A stretch of DNA of 64,000 nt from Alkalinema sp. CACIAM 70d (GCA_002148405.1 MUGG01000119.1:62001-126000), one strand, 5' to 3'; counted from the stretch's first letter, positions 1-9,424 are shown. Numbers and translations are program-made. Notes: a model not told the origin generated them from the letters alone.

Positions 1-1629
1 CCAGCGATCGACCTCCGTTTGAACGATCGTGGTATCCATCGCTAAACTCTCCAGCCAGCGCTGGGTACCCACTTGAACTAACTCTCCAGCAATCTTTCCC
101 TGGACGCCAGATCCCGGAATGGCTGCAAATTGTTCCACCGTTGGCCAAGTTGTGATCTGAGCCACTTGTTCGGCATAGTGAACGATCGCGGAGGCGAGGG
201 GATGTTCGGATTGGCGTTCCAGTGCACCGATCAACGGTAGGATTTCAACAGGCAATAAGGTCCCGGATTTCAGTAACTCCGATCGTGTGATCAAGTCCGT
301 CACTTCTGGTTTGCCTTGGGTGATGGTTCCAGTTTTATCAAGCACGATCGTTTGAATTTTGTGGGCCAGTTCTAAACTGTCCGCATTTTTAATCAAAATG
401 CCATGCTTTGCCCCTTGGCCAATGCCGACAGTAACCGATGTGGGTGTGGCTAAACCCAAGGCACAGGGACAGGCAATAATTAATACACTGACCATGGTTA
501 ACAGCGCTAGGGTCACATTGCCCATCCAGTTGTACCAGAGGACAAAGGTTAAAAGCGCGATCGCAATGACACCAGGAACAAACCAGCCCGTTACCCGATC
601 GGCCAGCTTTTGAATCGCGGCTTTGGAGCCTTGGGCTTGCTGGACGAGTTGAATAATTTGGGCCAGGGTGGTGGACTCGCCAATACGGGTAGCACGAAAT
701 TGAAAGCTTCCGGTTTGGTTAATCGTGGCTCCAATGACTTCATCACCGATGTGCTTGCTGACGGGTAAACTTTCTCCCGTAATCATTGATTCGTCGATCG
801 TGGAATTTCCAGCAATCACAATACCATCTACGGGAATTTTTTCGCCAGGGCGTACTACGACAATTTCACCCATCATCACCGCGTCGATCGGGATGTCGAT
901 TTCCCGTTGGTTACGAATGACCCGTGCTGTTTTTGCTTGCAATCCGATTAACTGCCGAATGGCTTCCGACGTTTCACCCTTGGCCCGATTCTCCAACCAG
1001 CGGCCTAGCAAGGTGAGGGTAATAATCATACCGGAGGCTTCGTAGTAAACCTCGGCGGGGAGTCCCTGGGCTTGGAAATAATCGGGCACGATCGTCACCC
1101 AGAGGGAATAGCCGTAGGCGATTAGAGTTCCCAGGGAAATCAGCGTATTCATATCGGCGCGGCGGTGGCGAAAGGCCGCCCAAGCCCCGCGATGGAAACT
1201 GAGACCCACCCAAAATTCGATCGGGGTGGTAATGGCTAGCTGTACCCAAGGATTGGCTAATCCTGACAATAGGCTAGGAAGTTGTACACCAACATGGGAT
1301 AGGGTTCCAATAACCAGTAATGCACTTAGGATGCTACTGATCGTTACCTTGCGTTGGAGCGATCGCTGTTCTGCTTGGCGGGTTCTGCGATCGGTATCCA
1401 GATCCTGCGCGGCAGAGATGATGGGCGTGGCTTGGTAACCAATTTCTTGAACCGTTTTCTGAATTTGATTGGGAGTAGTCTGCTGGGGATCATAAATGAC
1501 TTGGGCTTGCTCAATGCCAAAATTGACAACGCAATCCGCAACGCCCGCCACTTGTTTGATCGCCTGTTCGATCGCGTTGGCGCACCCTGCACAACTCATA
1601 CCACCCAACCGTAGCTGAAGGGTTTCCAT
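1..1629 (-). CDS. Copper-type (CPx) heavy-metal P-type ATPase, C-terminus outside window
   Basis: Integral-membrane P1B-type ATPase that moves a soft metal, most likely Cu(I), across the membrane using ATP. Only the first 543 codons are present; the gene runs off the left edge. The protein opens with a heavy-metal-associated domain (GMSCAGCA, about residues 10-17). Further on are the actuator TGES motif, the metal-binding membrane helix with CPC (IIACPCALG) and the phosphorylation motif DKTGT just before the truncation. The missing part should hold the nucleotide-binding domain. ATG at 1629 gives an intact HMA domain. It lies 4 bp after the MerR regulator gene, so the two are almost certainly one metal-induced operon. 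CPC plus GMxCxxC point to copper (CtaA/PacS/CopA type); silver is possible, and Zn/Cd is less likely. Which cyanobacterial paralogue it is cannot be told. Confidence 0.93.
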   Translation of the reverse strand, partial: METLQLRLGGMSCAGCANAIEQAIKQVAGVADCVVNFGIEQAQVIYDPQQTTPNQIQKTVQEIGYQATPIISAAQDLDTDRRTRQAEQRSLQRKVTISSILSALLVIGTLSHVGVQLPSLLSGLANPWVQLAITTPIEFWVGLSFHRGAWAAFRHRRADMNTLISLGTLIAYGYSLWVTIVPDYFQAQGLPAEVYYEASGMIITLTLLGRWLENRAKGETSEAIRQLIGLQAKTARVIRNQREIDIPIDAVMMGEIVVVRPGEKIPVDGIVIAGNSTIDESMITGESLPVSKHIGDEVIGATINQTGSFQFRATRIGESTTLAQIIQLVQQAQGSKAAIQKLADRVTGWFVPGVIAIALLTFVLWYNWMGNVTLALLTMVSVLIIACPCALGLATPTSVTVGIGQGAKHGILIKNADSLELAHKIQTIVLDKTGTITQGKPEVTDLITRSELLKSGTLLPVEILPLIGALERQSEHPLASAIVHYAEQVAQITTWPTVEQFAAIPGSGVQGKIAGELVQVGTQRWLESLAMDTTIVQTEVDRW

Positions 1630-1633
1630 AAAT

Positions 1634-2089
1634 TTATCCTTGGGAGGGGAAAAGGTCTTTGGACTGGGAAGCTATGGATGGATCGAGATTGGGACAAATA
1701 ATACCGGGTTCAGGTTGGGGTTCGATCGCCCAGTCTGCTAGGACTTTCAGCAGTTCTGTGCGGAGATTGGTCAGTTCGATAATGCGGCGTTCGAGATCCG
1801 CTACATGCTCTTCCAGCTTGCTTTTAATATCGTGGCAGGGTAATTCACCCCGATCGTAAATTGATAGACACTCGCGCACTTCCTGAAGGCTCAAACCTAG
1901 GGATTGCAATCGTTTGATAAACGCTAAACGCGCAATTACCGCTGGATGAAAAAGCCGAAACTTTCCTTCTGTGCGGTCTGCGGCTTGGAGTAAGCCCAGC
2001 GCTTCATAATAGCGAATGGTTTTAACTGGGACTCCGCTCTGGGTCGCCACTTCACCAATTTTGAGCAGAGTGATTAAGGGGGGTCGCAT
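1634..2089 (-). CDS. MerR-family heavy-metal-responsive transcriptional regulator
   Basis: Dimeric DNA-binding activator/repressor of the MerR family, about 151 residues. The N-terminal winged-helix domain ([10 protein letters not shown], then [11 protein letters not shown]) is followed by a long dimerisation helix. Cysteines that could bind metal lie in ELPCHD near the start of that helix and in GIICPNLD near the C-terminus. The paired-Cys ending of ZntR-like proteins is absent, so the spacing is more like copper-type or generic heavy-metal regulators. ATG at 2089 is chosen; a GTG one codon upstream is equally readable, and GGAG lies about 8-11 nt upstream. It is first in an operon with the copper-type ATPase and is preceded by a MerR-style promoter (2117-2148), so it probably regulates both itself and the pump. 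The metal specificity is inferred from the neighbour. Confidence 0.92.
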   Translation of the reverse strand: MRPPLITLLKIGEVATQSGVPVKTIRYYEALGLLQAADRTEGKFRLFHPAVIARLAFIKRLQSLGLSLQEVRECLSIYDRGELPCHDIKSKLEEHVADLERRIIELTNLRTELLKVLADWAIEPQPEPGIICPNLDPSIASQSKDLFPSQG

Positions 2090-2116
2090 CACGATCGCTC
2101 CGTTGACTGAGCCTTC

Positions 2117-2148
2117 AGTATAAATACTCCAGTTAACTAGAGAGTCAA
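2117..2148 (-). promoter_or_regulatory. MerR-type promoter with 20-bp spacer and dyad operator
   Basis: On the minus strand, TTGACT (2143-2148) and TATACT (2117-2122) are separated by 20 bp instead of 17. The spacer holds the near-perfect palindrome CTCTAGTTAACTGGAG (2127-2142). An overlong spacer with a centred dyad is the hallmark of promoters that MerR proteins activate by twisting DNA. It sits about 28 bp upstream of the regulator start and would drive the regulator and ATPase together. Confidence 0.85.
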
Positions 2149-2312
2149 GTTCTGTTTTGTGGCAAGGTTGAATTTGGAGTGCGATGGTCAGGTAGTCGGG
2201 TGGATGGGTAGTCGTCGGGTGGATGGAAAAATGGTCAAAAAAACGATCGTCGGGTGGGATCTCCTGGGGAATCTGACCTGACGATCGAGAGTGAGTTATT
2301 CTTCCTTTTTGC

Positions 2313-3272
2313 TTAACTAGCTTGGGAAATTGGAATGATTAGCGATCGTGGAGTGCTGGCTAGGGGATAGCGCCGTTGGGTAGAATGATTGAAGTGAATT
2401 GGTTGGTGTTGGCGAATTGCAGCCGTTCTTAGCTTTCGCATTCCTGTTTTTTCGATTTGTCGAACCCGTTGTTCACTGACGCCGCCTAGCATTTGCCCGA
2501 TCGCTTTTCGACTTCTGGTATCTCCCGTCTCTAACCCATACTTAGCACTGATTGCTACTTTTTCTTGGAAGGTTAAACAGTTCATTAAAGCGTGAACTTC
2601 TTGACTGATTAATTCGAGTTCAACCTTGTCTTCTGGCCCCAAATGGGGGTCTGCAATCATGTCTGACAGCGGGGTTTCGTCATCTCCCACTAAGCGATCG
2701 AGGGAGGTGGTTTTGCGCGTTTGGGTCATTAAATCTTCTAACTGTGCCACATCCATTTCTAAGGCGAGGGCAAGTTCACTGCGACGAGGCTGGCGACCGA
2801 GGGTTTGGGTCAGTTGTCGCTGAACTTTTTTGAGTTGGTTGAGTCTCTCAGTGACGTGAATGGGCAGACGAATGGCACGGGATTGCTCAGCGATCGCGCG
2901 GGTAATGGCTTGACGAATCCACCAGTAAGCGTAGGTGGAAAATTTGTATCCACGATCGGGATCAAATTTCTCAGTGGCGCGGGATAGCCCCAAACTCCCT
3001 TCTTGAATTAAGTCCATAATTTCCACGCCGCGATTGACATAGCGCTTGGCAATACTGACCACAAGCCGTAGATTCGCTTGAATCATTCTTTGCCTTGCCA
3101 GTTCTCCTTGCCGCACCAGTTGTCGTTGTTGAGGGGTTCGTTCGGAGGCGGGAACTTCAGAAATGCTCAGCATTTCTTGGATTTGAGAAGCGAGGGATTG
3201 CTCGTCTGCGGAGGTCAGCAGCGGTGTTTTTCCGATCGCTTTTAGATAATCACGCACCAAGTCACTACTCAT
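2313..3272 (-). CDS. RpoD-like group 2 sigma factor
   Basis: Non-essential primary-like sigma-70 factor of the cyanobacterial SigB/C/D/E type, directing RNA polymerase to stress or diel promoters. The start at 3272 (MSSDLVRDYLKAIG) gives 319 residues and the usual group 2 N-terminus. The frame stays open upstream to 3617, but that extension would overlap the HU gene and has no sigma similarity. Region 1.2 (DYLKAIGKTPLLT) is followed by region 2 (ANLRLVVSIAKRY, then DLIQEGSLGL and YWWIRQAITRAI). Region 3 follows, then region 4 with a helix-turn-helix (GVSEQRVRQIEKTGMRKL). The last 25 residues are not conserved. It lies 184 bp downstream of hup on the same strand with a probable terminator between. 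Which named sigma it corresponds to is not clear. Confidence 0.93.
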   Translation of the reverse strand: MSSDLVRDYLKAIGKTPLLTSADEQSLASQIQEMLSISEVPASERTPQQRQLVRQGELARQRMIQANLRLVVSIAKRYVNRGVEIMDLIQEGSLGLSRATEKFDPDRGYKFSTYAYWWIRQAITRAIAEQSRAIRLPIHVTERLNQLKKVQRQLTQTLGRQPRRSELALALEMDVAQLEDLMTQTRKTTSLDRLVGDDETPLSDMIADPHLGPEDKVELELISQEVHALMNCLTFQEKVAISAKYGLETGDTRSRKAIGQMLGGVSEQRVRQIEKTGMRKLRTAAIRQHQPIHFNHSTQRRYPLASTPRSLIIPISQAS

Positions 3273-3412
3273 ATCACTCTTACCCAATGCTGCAAACGGG
3301 GCTTTGCCACCGGAAATTCCGCTAGGAGCTCCATTCAACAAGACTGGACTAGGGAATTTCTCTATAGGCTGTGATATTAGTGTCTTGAAAAAACTTGAGG
3401 AACTTGTGAAGA

Positions 3413-3437
3413 AGGGGAAGTCATCAATCCTTCCCCT
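3413..3437 (-). terminator. Probable terminator of hup
   Basis: On the minus strand AGGGGAAG and CTTCCCCT form an 8-bp stem with a 9-nt loop, about 20 bp after the HU stop codon. Only a mixed TTCTTC tract follows, so intrinsic termination may be partial. Confidence 0.5.
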
Positions 3438-3456
3438 GTTTGCTTGCTGAGGCTGT

Positions 3457-3750
3457 TTATTTCTTGCCCTCTGCGGCGCTAGCCACCTTTTCCTTAAACG
3501 CCTTTCCTGCGGAAAACGCAGGCACGGTGGTTGCAGGGATGGTGATGGATTTCCCGGTCTGGGGGTTGCGGCCTTCACGGGCTTGGCGCTCGCGAGGTTC
3601 GAAGGTGCCAAAACCAACCAAAGTTACTTTGTCACCATTGGCAACTGCATCCATGACTGTTTCGATCATGGCGCTGATGACCGCGTCTGCTTCTTTTTTG
3701 GTTACAGAAGCTTGTTCTGCTACTGCGTCGATGAGTTCACCTTTATTCAT
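3457..3750 (-). CDS. hup: DNA-binding protein HU
   Basis: Small histone-like nucleoid protein that bends and compacts DNA as a dimer. At 97 residues it has the normal length. The sequence begins MNKGELIDAVAEQ and carries the HU/IHF signature (VGFGTFEPRERQAREGRNPQTG split across the beta-arm), including the arm proline of GRNPQTG that intercalates between bases. ATG at 3750 follows the family start exactly. It is transcribed toward the group 2 sigma gene. A 630-bp AT-rich upstream region separates it from the divergent ABC transporter. The identification is secure. Confidence 0.97.
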   Translation of the reverse strand: MNKGELIDAVAEQASVTKKEADAVISAMIETVMDAVANGDKVTLVGFGTFEPRERQAREGRNPQTGKSITIPATTVPAFSAGKAFKEKVASAAEGKK

Positions 3751-4382
3751 AGGAATCCGCTCGAATGCTAGATGTATGTGGATTTCTAGGCGATTATAGT
3801 CGCAACTATGGCAACGATCGCAAATTTTAAGTTAAAAAATTGATTTTTTTAACGGATGGAAGGGGCGAGGGGAGCGGATGACAGCCATTGGGCCCGATCG
3901 ACCCGGATCCGAAAAGTAGAATTTGAAATTGCTGGAAGCCTCTCTGCACAAGGATTTGAGCAATTTTTATCCGTAGCGATCGTGTTGCCAAGTAGGGTAA
4001 GTACTCCCTGAAGACAGCCTTCATAGGTATTTCAGCTTATTTTTAGTCATTTCAAGATTTGGCTACCTAAATTTGGCTACCTGTTCTGTAAAACCTATAA
4101 AAATTCTTGAAATATAAAATACTACATTTTGAAGCACAATATCCGAGATCTTGATTACAATGGGTGGGACAATCATCCGGACAAATAATTTTGTTGAGAT
4201 CTGGCTCTAGGAGCGGGTTGCCTAACCCGTCTATGAATACTGATTAATACGGACAGCCCCATTGAAAGGTTTCTTAACTAGTAATTGTCTATTCTGTTCC
4301 AGCTTTTACCCGGTCACTCCTCTACCCTGCAACTCCATCACCCTCCGACCCCTTTAACCATCTACCCCCTGCTCAAACGCCT
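3751..4382. other. Intergenic region between hup and ABC transporter
   Basis: AT-rich divergent region without a credible gene. It must hold the promoters of hup (minus) and the ABC transporter (plus). The only structure seen is a doubled ATTTGGCTACCT at about 4057-4081. A 65-codon minus-strand frame (3827-4024) has no recognisable features. Confidence 0.6.
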
Positions 4383-6257
4383 ATGATTGCCTCGATCGCT
4401 CAGTCCGAGAAGCCCCTTACCCCCGAATTACGGCCCCTACAGCCCATGGAAGCGCTGCGGCGCAGTTTATGGCTCGTCTTTCAAGCAGCTCCTAAAGAAT
4501 TGCGCAGTATGGCGGGATTGAACCTGCTCCTGGGAACAGGCCCGTCAATTTCTTTTTGGTTAGGAAAAATTGTTATTGATGAAACCAGTCGGCTTGTAGG
4601 ACAAGGCGTAGGACAAGACGCCATAACGCTGTTGCTGGCCCAATCGACCTTGCTCTGGGCGATCGTGGGTAGCATTGGGTTGAACCTGGTGGTGGATTCG
4701 GTGGATTCCGTGGCGACTTCGGTCTATGCGGCCCTGCGCGATCGGGTGCGGGGCTACGTGGAGAGCCAAGTGCTGCAAAAAGTGGCTAATTTCCACGATA
4801 TTGCCCTCTTCGAGTCCCCCCCGCTGCTGAATGTCCTGGAACTGACCCAGAAGGGCATTCAACGATTGCAACAACTCTCGTTTATTGTGGCGGGGACGCT
4901 GCGGGGGATTTTTGCCTTTGTGCCCTCGGTGGCGCTGTCGTTGACGGTGGCTTGGTGGGTGCCGCTGCTGCTGTTGGCCTCTTCGGTGCCTTCGACCTTT
5001 GCGGAACTGAAGCACCACAAAAAAAGTTGGCGCGTCGAAGAAACCCAGGCTGGGGCCAACCGGGAAATGAATATTTATAACAAAATGCTGAGCGGCGGGT
5101 CCTATGCCAAGGAACTGCGGTTATTTTCCTTGCAGGGGATAATGCTCGATCGCTGGCAACGGCAGTTTAATGACCTGTTTACTCGAATGCAGCAGGTGCG
5201 GCAGGAAGGTGCGATCGCGGTGATGCTGTGGGCGATCGTGGGGGGCTTGGCCGGGGCGATTCCCTACATTTATATTGTGCTGGGGGTGGTGCAGGGGCGC
5301 TATACCCTGGGGGATTTGGCGCTGTACACGGGGATTCTGATGCAACTGCGCCGCAGTGTCTATATTCTAATCAGCAATATTGGCAATATTTACGATGTGA
5401 CGTTGGCCACCAGTCCCATTTTCCAATTATTCGATTTACAGCCCGCCTTGCACAGTGGCGATCAACCGATGGTTCCAGTGGAGCAAGCGCGATCGAGCGA
5501 TCGGGGCATTCAACTGCGCAATCTCTCCTTTGCCTATTCCGGCAGTGACAAGTCGATTCTGCGGCGGGTGAATCTGACGGTGAAGCCGGGGGAAATGGTG
5601 GCGCTGGTGGGGGAAAATGGCGCGGGTAAGACGACTCTTGCGAAGCTGCTCTGCCGCCTGTACGATCCGACGGAGGGTGAGATTCGTTGGCATGGGCAGG
5701 ATATTCGCCAGGTGGATTTGCATGAGTTGCGATCGCGGATTGCGGTGGTGATGCAGGACTATGCCCGGTTTCCGGCGACGTTGCGGGAGAATGTGGGCTG
5801 GGGCTTTTTGCCTCAGTTACAGGAGGATCAGGCGCTGCAAGCGGTGTTACAGGATGCGGGGATTGACCAAGTCGTGAAGGAGTTGGAGCAGGGGCTGGAG
5901 ACGCCACTGGGGCGGGAATTGGAGCATGGGGTTGATTTGTCGGGTGGCCAGTGGCAGCGGTTGGCGATCGCGCGATCGTTGTTACGCTTGTCCCAGGCGG
6001 AGTTGTTGGTGTTTGATGAACCGACGGCGGCCCTTGATCCCAAAAACGAGCATGAAATTTATTCCATTTTTAAGGCGATCGCCCGCGATCGGATGGCGAT
6101 CGTGGTCAGTCATCGGTTGGCGTTGGCGAAGATGGCCGATCGCATTGTGGTGCTGGAGCATGGGGAAGTGGTGGAGATGGGCACCCATGATGAGTTGATG
6201 GCCTTGGGCGATCGCTATTACACGATGTTTAGTCGGCAAGCAAGTAGTTATTTGTAA
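4383..6257 (+). CDS. ABC transporter, fused membrane and ATP-binding domains (half-transporter)
   Basis: A 624-residue half-transporter that presumably acts as a homodimeric exporter in the plasma membrane. The N-terminal half contains about six hydrophobic segments (for example around residues 45-65, 85-105, 180-215, 280-310). The C-terminal ATPase domain has Walker A (GENGAGKTT), a Q-loop (VVMQDYARFPATLREN), the signature LSGGQWQRLA, Walker B (LLVFDEPTAALD) and the switch histidine in VSHRLALA. The membrane domain resembles exporters often found near peptide or lantibiotic genes, but nothing here shows the substrate. It stands alone between AT-rich intergenic regions. A clear terminator follows at 6308-6330. 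The second half of the gene is strongly G-rich on the coding strand. Confidence 0.9.
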   Translation: MIASIAQSEKPLTPELRPLQPMEALRRSLWLVFQAAPKELRSMAGLNLLLGTGPSISFWLGKIVIDETSRLVGQGVGQDAITLLLAQSTLLWAIVGSIGLNLVVDSVDSVATSVYAALRDRVRGYVESQVLQKVANFHDIALFESPPLLNVLELTQKGIQRLQQLSFIVAGTLRGIFAFVPSVALSLTVAWWVPLLLLASSVPSTFAELKHHKKSWRVEETQAGANREMNIYNKMLSGGSYAKELRLFSLQGIMLDRWQRQFNDLFTRMQQVRQEGAIAVMLWAIVGGLAGAIPYIYIVLGVVQGRYTLGDLALYTGILMQLRRSVYILISNIGNIYDVTLATSPIFQLFDLQPALHSGDQPMVPVEQARSSDRGIQLRNLSFAYSGSDKSILRRVNLTVKPGEMVALVGENGAGKTTLAKLLCRLYDPTEGEIRWHGQDIRQVDLHELRSRIAVVMQDYARFPATLRENVGWGFLPQLQEDQALQAVLQDAGIDQVVKELEQGLETPLGRELEHGVDLSGGQWQRLAIARSLLRLSQAELLVFDEPTAALDPKNEHEIYSIFKAIARDRMAIVVSHRLALAKMADRIVVLEHGEVVEMGTHDELMALGDRYYTMFSRQASSYL

Positions 6258-6258
6258 G

Positions 6259-6306
6259 GTGACTTGTCAAGTGATTTGTCAAGTGATTTGTCAGGTGATT
6301 GGTAAG
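6259..6306. repeat. Tandem 12-bp repeat, four copies
   Basis: Four consecutive units of consensus GTGATTTGTCAA (6259-6270, 6271-6282, 6283-6294, 6295-6306) begin right after the ABC stop codon. The last unit is degenerate (GTGATTGGTAAG). The array lies between the gene and its terminator, so it is transcribed. Confidence 0.85.
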
Positions 6307-6307
6307 G

Positions 6308-6330
6308 AACTCGCGTAGGCGAGTTTTTTT
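6308..6330 (+). terminator. Rho-independent terminator of ABC transporter gene
   Basis: AACTCGC, a 4-nt loop (GTAG), GCGAGTT, then further T residues (seven T in all from 6324). This is a compact intrinsic terminator 50 bp after the ABC stop. Confidence 0.88.
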
Positions 6331-6483
6331 GTGGGGATTTATGCCAAAAGTGTTACGGGAGGTGGGTCGAAATGAAGATGGTGTTTACCGAGGTGTCCTG
6401 AATAATAAAAGTTAATGAGTCTCGATAACGTTTTTAATTAAACGTTTGTGATACCTGATTGATTTGTAGGTGCGAAGGTGATG

Positions 6484-6519
6484 ATACCCCTAAATCCCCC
6501 TTATTAAGGGGGACTTTGA
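6484..6519. repeat. Palindromic intergenic repeat, left copy
   Basis: A 36-bp element centred on CCCCCTTATTAAGGGGG. It matches the reverse complement of 7735-7770 at 35 of 36 positions. A related C-tract/G-tract segment follows at about 6573-6632. Together with the right copy it brackets the SDR gene. The rest of 6331-6753 is AT-rich with no gene. Confidence 0.85.
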
Positions 6520-6753
6520 GGATATTTTCCTAGGTCCTCTCTTGCATAGGAAACTTTGAAGATATTTTTTCCGGTTCCCCCTTTTTTCTTGGCGTAGCCT
6601 CTCCGGAGGAGATAGGGGGAGTAGGGGGTATCGAATGTATCGCAATAATCAATCAATTCAGTATTGCTCAAAGAGTAATTAATTAATTATAAGTTTTAAT
6701 TTTTTTGACTCATCTTTAGTTGTCTGAACTGTTGTTTTATTCTCACTGAAGCC

Positions 6754-7623
6754 ATGCAAACTCAAGAATTTCGGCCCGAACCTAAGGATATGAAGCCGCT
6801 CCAGTTGGACTATCCAGCCAGCCAGCGTGATATGGAGCCCCAGCCAGATTCTGATCTTTCCAATTACAAACCTGCGGGGAAATTAGAAGGGAAAGTAGCG
6901 CTGATTACGGGTGGTGATTCGGGAATTGGACGAGCTGTCGCGATCGCCTATGCCATGGAAGGGGCGAATGTGGCGATCGTCTATAACGTTAATGAAGGCG
7001 ATGCTCAAGATACGCAAAAAATGGTGGAAGCCCACGGGCGGCAATGTTTGCCCTTAAAGGTAGACGTGCGGGATCCCAATGCTTGTCAGGTCGCGGTCGA
7101 TCGAACGGTGAGCGAATTTGGTCAGCTGAACATTCTAGTGAATAATGCAGCGTATCAAATGTACCAAGAAGATTTCATGGAAGTGAGTAACGAGCAGTTC
7201 CAACGCACGATGGAAACCAATGTTTTTGGGTATTTCTATATGGCGAAGGCTGCGGTTCCGCACTTGCATGAAGACGATGCCATTATCAATACCGGAAGCA
7301 TTCTTGGTAAGACTGGTAAAGAGTTTTTGATTGACTACTCTACTAGTAAAGGTGCGGTTCATGCGTTTACTAAAGCGCTGGCACAAAATTTGGCAACGCA
7401 GAAGATTCGGGTGAACGCAGTCGTTCCTGGCCCGGTTTGGACGCCGAATATTCCGGGAACGATGCCTGCGGATAAGGTAGAAAATTTTGATTCGGATAAT
7501 TCGCTGAAGCGGGCTGGTCAACCGGAAGAGCTAGCACCTGCCTATGTTTTCTTGGCTTGCAGTGATAGTAGTTTTGTGACGGGTGCACTGCTGGATGTGA
7601 CGGGTGGTCAGTTGTCTAGTTAA
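6754..7623 (+). CDS. SDR-family NAD(P)-dependent oxidoreductase (general-stress type)
   Basis: A 289-residue classical short-chain dehydrogenase with a roughly 45-residue N-terminal extension rich in Pro, Glu and Asp. That extension is typical of the YdaD/YhdF-like, stress-induced glucose-dehydrogenase-like branch. Visible are the cofactor loop TGGDSGIG (about residues 53-60), NNAA, the catalytic Ser in NTGSILG and the YSTSKGA catalytic Tyr/Lys. C-terminal PGPVWTP and TGALLDVTGG complete the fold. It is cytosolic and the natural substrate is unknown. The start is the ATG at 6754, whose extension is conserved in the family. It is flanked by inverted copies of a 36-bp repeat, so its promoter and 3' end lie in repeat-rich DNA. 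It may form a functional pair with the GMC oxidoreductase 240 bp downstream, but the spacing does not prove an operon. Confidence 0.9.
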   Translation: MQTQEFRPEPKDMKPLQLDYPASQRDMEPQPDSDLSNYKPAGKLEGKVALITGGDSGIGRAVAIAYAMEGANVAIVYNVNEGDAQDTQKMVEAHGRQCLPLKVDVRDPNACQVAVDRTVSEFGQLNILVNNAAYQMYQEDFMEVSNEQFQRTMETNVFGYFYMAKAAVPHLHEDDAIINTGSILGKTGKEFLIDYSTSKGAVHAFTKALAQNLATQKIRVNAVVPGPVWTPNIPGTMPADKVENFDSDNSLKRAGQPEELAPAYVFLACSDSSFVTGALLDVTGGQLSS

Positions 7624-7626
7624 TTC

Positions 7627-7770
7627 GATCCCCCCTGGCCCCCCTTAAAAAGGGGGTAACTGAGCCGATCCCCCCTGGCCCCCCTACCCTGCGGGAAGCA
7701 GAGCTACAAAAGGGGGGAATTAGAAGGAATTTCTTCAAAGTCCCCCTTATTAAGGGGGATTTAGGGGGAT
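7627..7770. repeat. Cluster of C-tract/G-tract palindromic repeats, right copy included
   Basis: Two copies of GATCCCCCCTGGCCCCCCT (starting 7627 and 7668) each lead into a G-tract, giving stems such as CCCCCCTTAAAAAGGGGG. The third element, 7735-7770, is the inverted partner of 6484-6519. This kind of dispersed foldback sequence is common between cyanobacterial genes. Here it can act as the 3' hairpin of the SDR transcript. Confidence 0.8.
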
Positions 7771-7864
7771 CAACCCATTTCGCAATCACGAATTAATTCA
7801 ATGTAACGCTTTCCTTAGCAACGAGAATTTTATTGCTAACGTAATCATCGGCACTAACGCGGTT

Positions 7865-9424
7865 ATGAATCACTACGACGTTATTATCATCGGGACAGGT
7901 GCGGGTGGTGGAACATTGGCCTATGCCTTGGCACCGACGGGTAAACGGATTTTGTTGCTCGATCGAGGATCTCGGATTCCCAATGAGGCCAGTAATTGGA
8001 ATTCTAAGGAAATTTATATTGACGGGAAATATCAAACTTTGGAATCGTGGACGAAAATACCACGGGAAACGGTGAAACCTGCGCTTTACCATCGGGTAGG
8101 GGGTAATACGAAGGTTTACGGTGGGGCGCTGTTTCGGATGCGTCCGGAGGATTTTGGCACGGTGCTGCATCCGGATGGAATTTCTCCGGAGTGGTGTCTA
8201 AACTATAGCGATTTAGAACCTTATTACACCCAGGCGGAACGGTTATATCGAGTGCATGGCCAGCGGGGAATTGATCCGACGGAACCGCCAACGACAGCGG
8301 ATTATCCAGCTCCAGCGTTGCCCCATTCCGATCGCATTGCCGAGGTGGAGCAGCAGTTGCGTGAGCAGGGGTTACAGCCGTTTCCGTTGCCGATGGCGAT
8401 CGATTATCAGCCAGAAGCGACTAAGACTTGTATTCTGTGCGGAACCTGCGATGGCTATCCCTGCAAAATTAATCAGAAGGCGGATGCGCAGATTTGCTGT
8501 GTGGAGCCTGCGCTGCGTTATGAGAATGTGATGCTGCTGGAAGGGGCGAAGGTAGAACGGTTGCGGACGAATGCGGCGGGGACGCAGGTGACGGGGGTGG
8601 AGGTGTCGCGGGAGGCTGCGGGAGAGATGGTGCGGGAACTGTTCTCAGGGGATATTGTAGTGGTGTCCTGTGGGGCGGTGAATTCAGCAGCATTGTTGTT
8701 GCAGTCGGCAAGTGATGTGCATCCCAATGGCTTAGGCAATCGATCGGGGTTGGTGGGGCGTAATTTTATGCGTCACAACTTGAGTAAGTTATATGCGATC
8801 GGAATGGCGGAGAATCCGACGGTGTTTCAGAAAACGTTGGGGATTAATGATTTTTATCGGGGGACGGCGGAGATTCCCTATCCATTGGGCCATGTGCATT
8901 TGATGGGGAAGCATAATTGGGAGATGATGCGTCCGGATTTGCCGAAGGTTTTGCCCCAAGGCGTTTTGGAATGGATAGCAAAACATTCGATCGATTGGTG
9001 GGCACAAAGTGAGGATTTGCCGGATGGGGATAATCGGGTCTGGGTCGATCGGCAGGGGAAGATCCAGGTGCGGTATCAGCCGAATAATCTCAAGGCCCAC
9101 AGGCAGTTGAAGAGAAAGTTTAAGGCGATTTTACGGGAAATTGGTTTTCCGTTAATTTTGGATGTGACGGTGCCGTTTAAGATTTTGAATCATCAAGTGG
9201 GGACTTGTCGGTTTGGGGATGACCCGGCGAGCAGTGTGCTGAATCGGGATTGTCGCAGCCATGAGGTGGATAATTTGTATGTGGTGGATGCAAGTTTTTT
9301 CCCGTCAAGTGCGGCGGTGAATCCTTCGCTGACGATTATTGCTAATGCGTTGCGGGTGGCGGAGCATTTGAAGCGGCGGTTAGGGGCTGCGGGGAAAGTG
9401 GGGGAGGTGCTGTCGGGGATGTAA
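7865..9424 (+). CDS. GMC-family FAD-dependent oxidoreductase
   Basis: A 519-residue flavoprotein of the glucose-methanol-choline family that oxidises an alcohol or sugar. The N-terminal dinucleotide fold is MNHYDVIIIGTGAGGGT. The family C-terminal block carries VVDASFFPSSAAVNPSLT, and a substrate-domain His lies in LNHQVGTCRFG. A cysteine-rich insert at about residues 188-215 (CILCGTCDGYPC) is ferredoxin-like and recalls gluconate-2-dehydrogenase-type members, so electrons may pass to a partner other than oxygen. No signal peptide is seen. ATG at 7865 places the GxGxxG motif at the N-terminus, as in the family. The coding strand is unusually G-rich. The substrate cannot be told; the nearby SDR gene suggests a sugar or polyol. 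Confidence 0.9.
   Translation: MNHYDVIIIGTGAGGGTLAYALAPTGKRILLLDRGSRIPNEASNWNSKEIYIDGKYQTLESWTKIPRETVKPALYHRVGGNTKVYGGALFRMRPEDFGTVLHPDGISPEWCLNYSDLEPYYTQAERLYRVHGQRGIDPTEPPTTADYPAPALPHSDRIAEVEQQLREQGLQPFPLPMAIDYQPEATKTCILCGTCDGYPCKINQKADAQICCVEPALRYENVMLLEGAKVERLRTNAAGTQVTGVEVSREAAGEMVRELFSGDIVVVSCGAVNSAALLLQSASDVHPNGLGNRSGLVGRNFMRHNLSKLYAIGMAENPTVFQKTLGINDFYRGTAEIPYPLGHVHLMGKHNWEMMRPDLPKVLPQGVLEWIAKHSIDWWAQSEDLPDGDNRVWVDRQGKIQVRYQPNNLKAHRQLKRKFKAILREIGFPLILDVTVPFKILNHQVGTCRFGDDPASSVLNRDCRSHEVDNLYVVDASFFPSSAAVNPSLTIIANALRVAEHLKRRLGAAGKVGEVLSGM

Noticed and set aside
3273..3617. N-terminal extension of the sigma factor reading frame
   Set aside because: It overlaps the HU gene in another frame, is low complexity and lacks any sigma similarity; the ATG at 3272 matches the family start.
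3827..4024. 65-codon minus-strand frame between hup and the ABC gene
   Set aside because: No recognisable motif, poor start context and composition like intergenic DNA.
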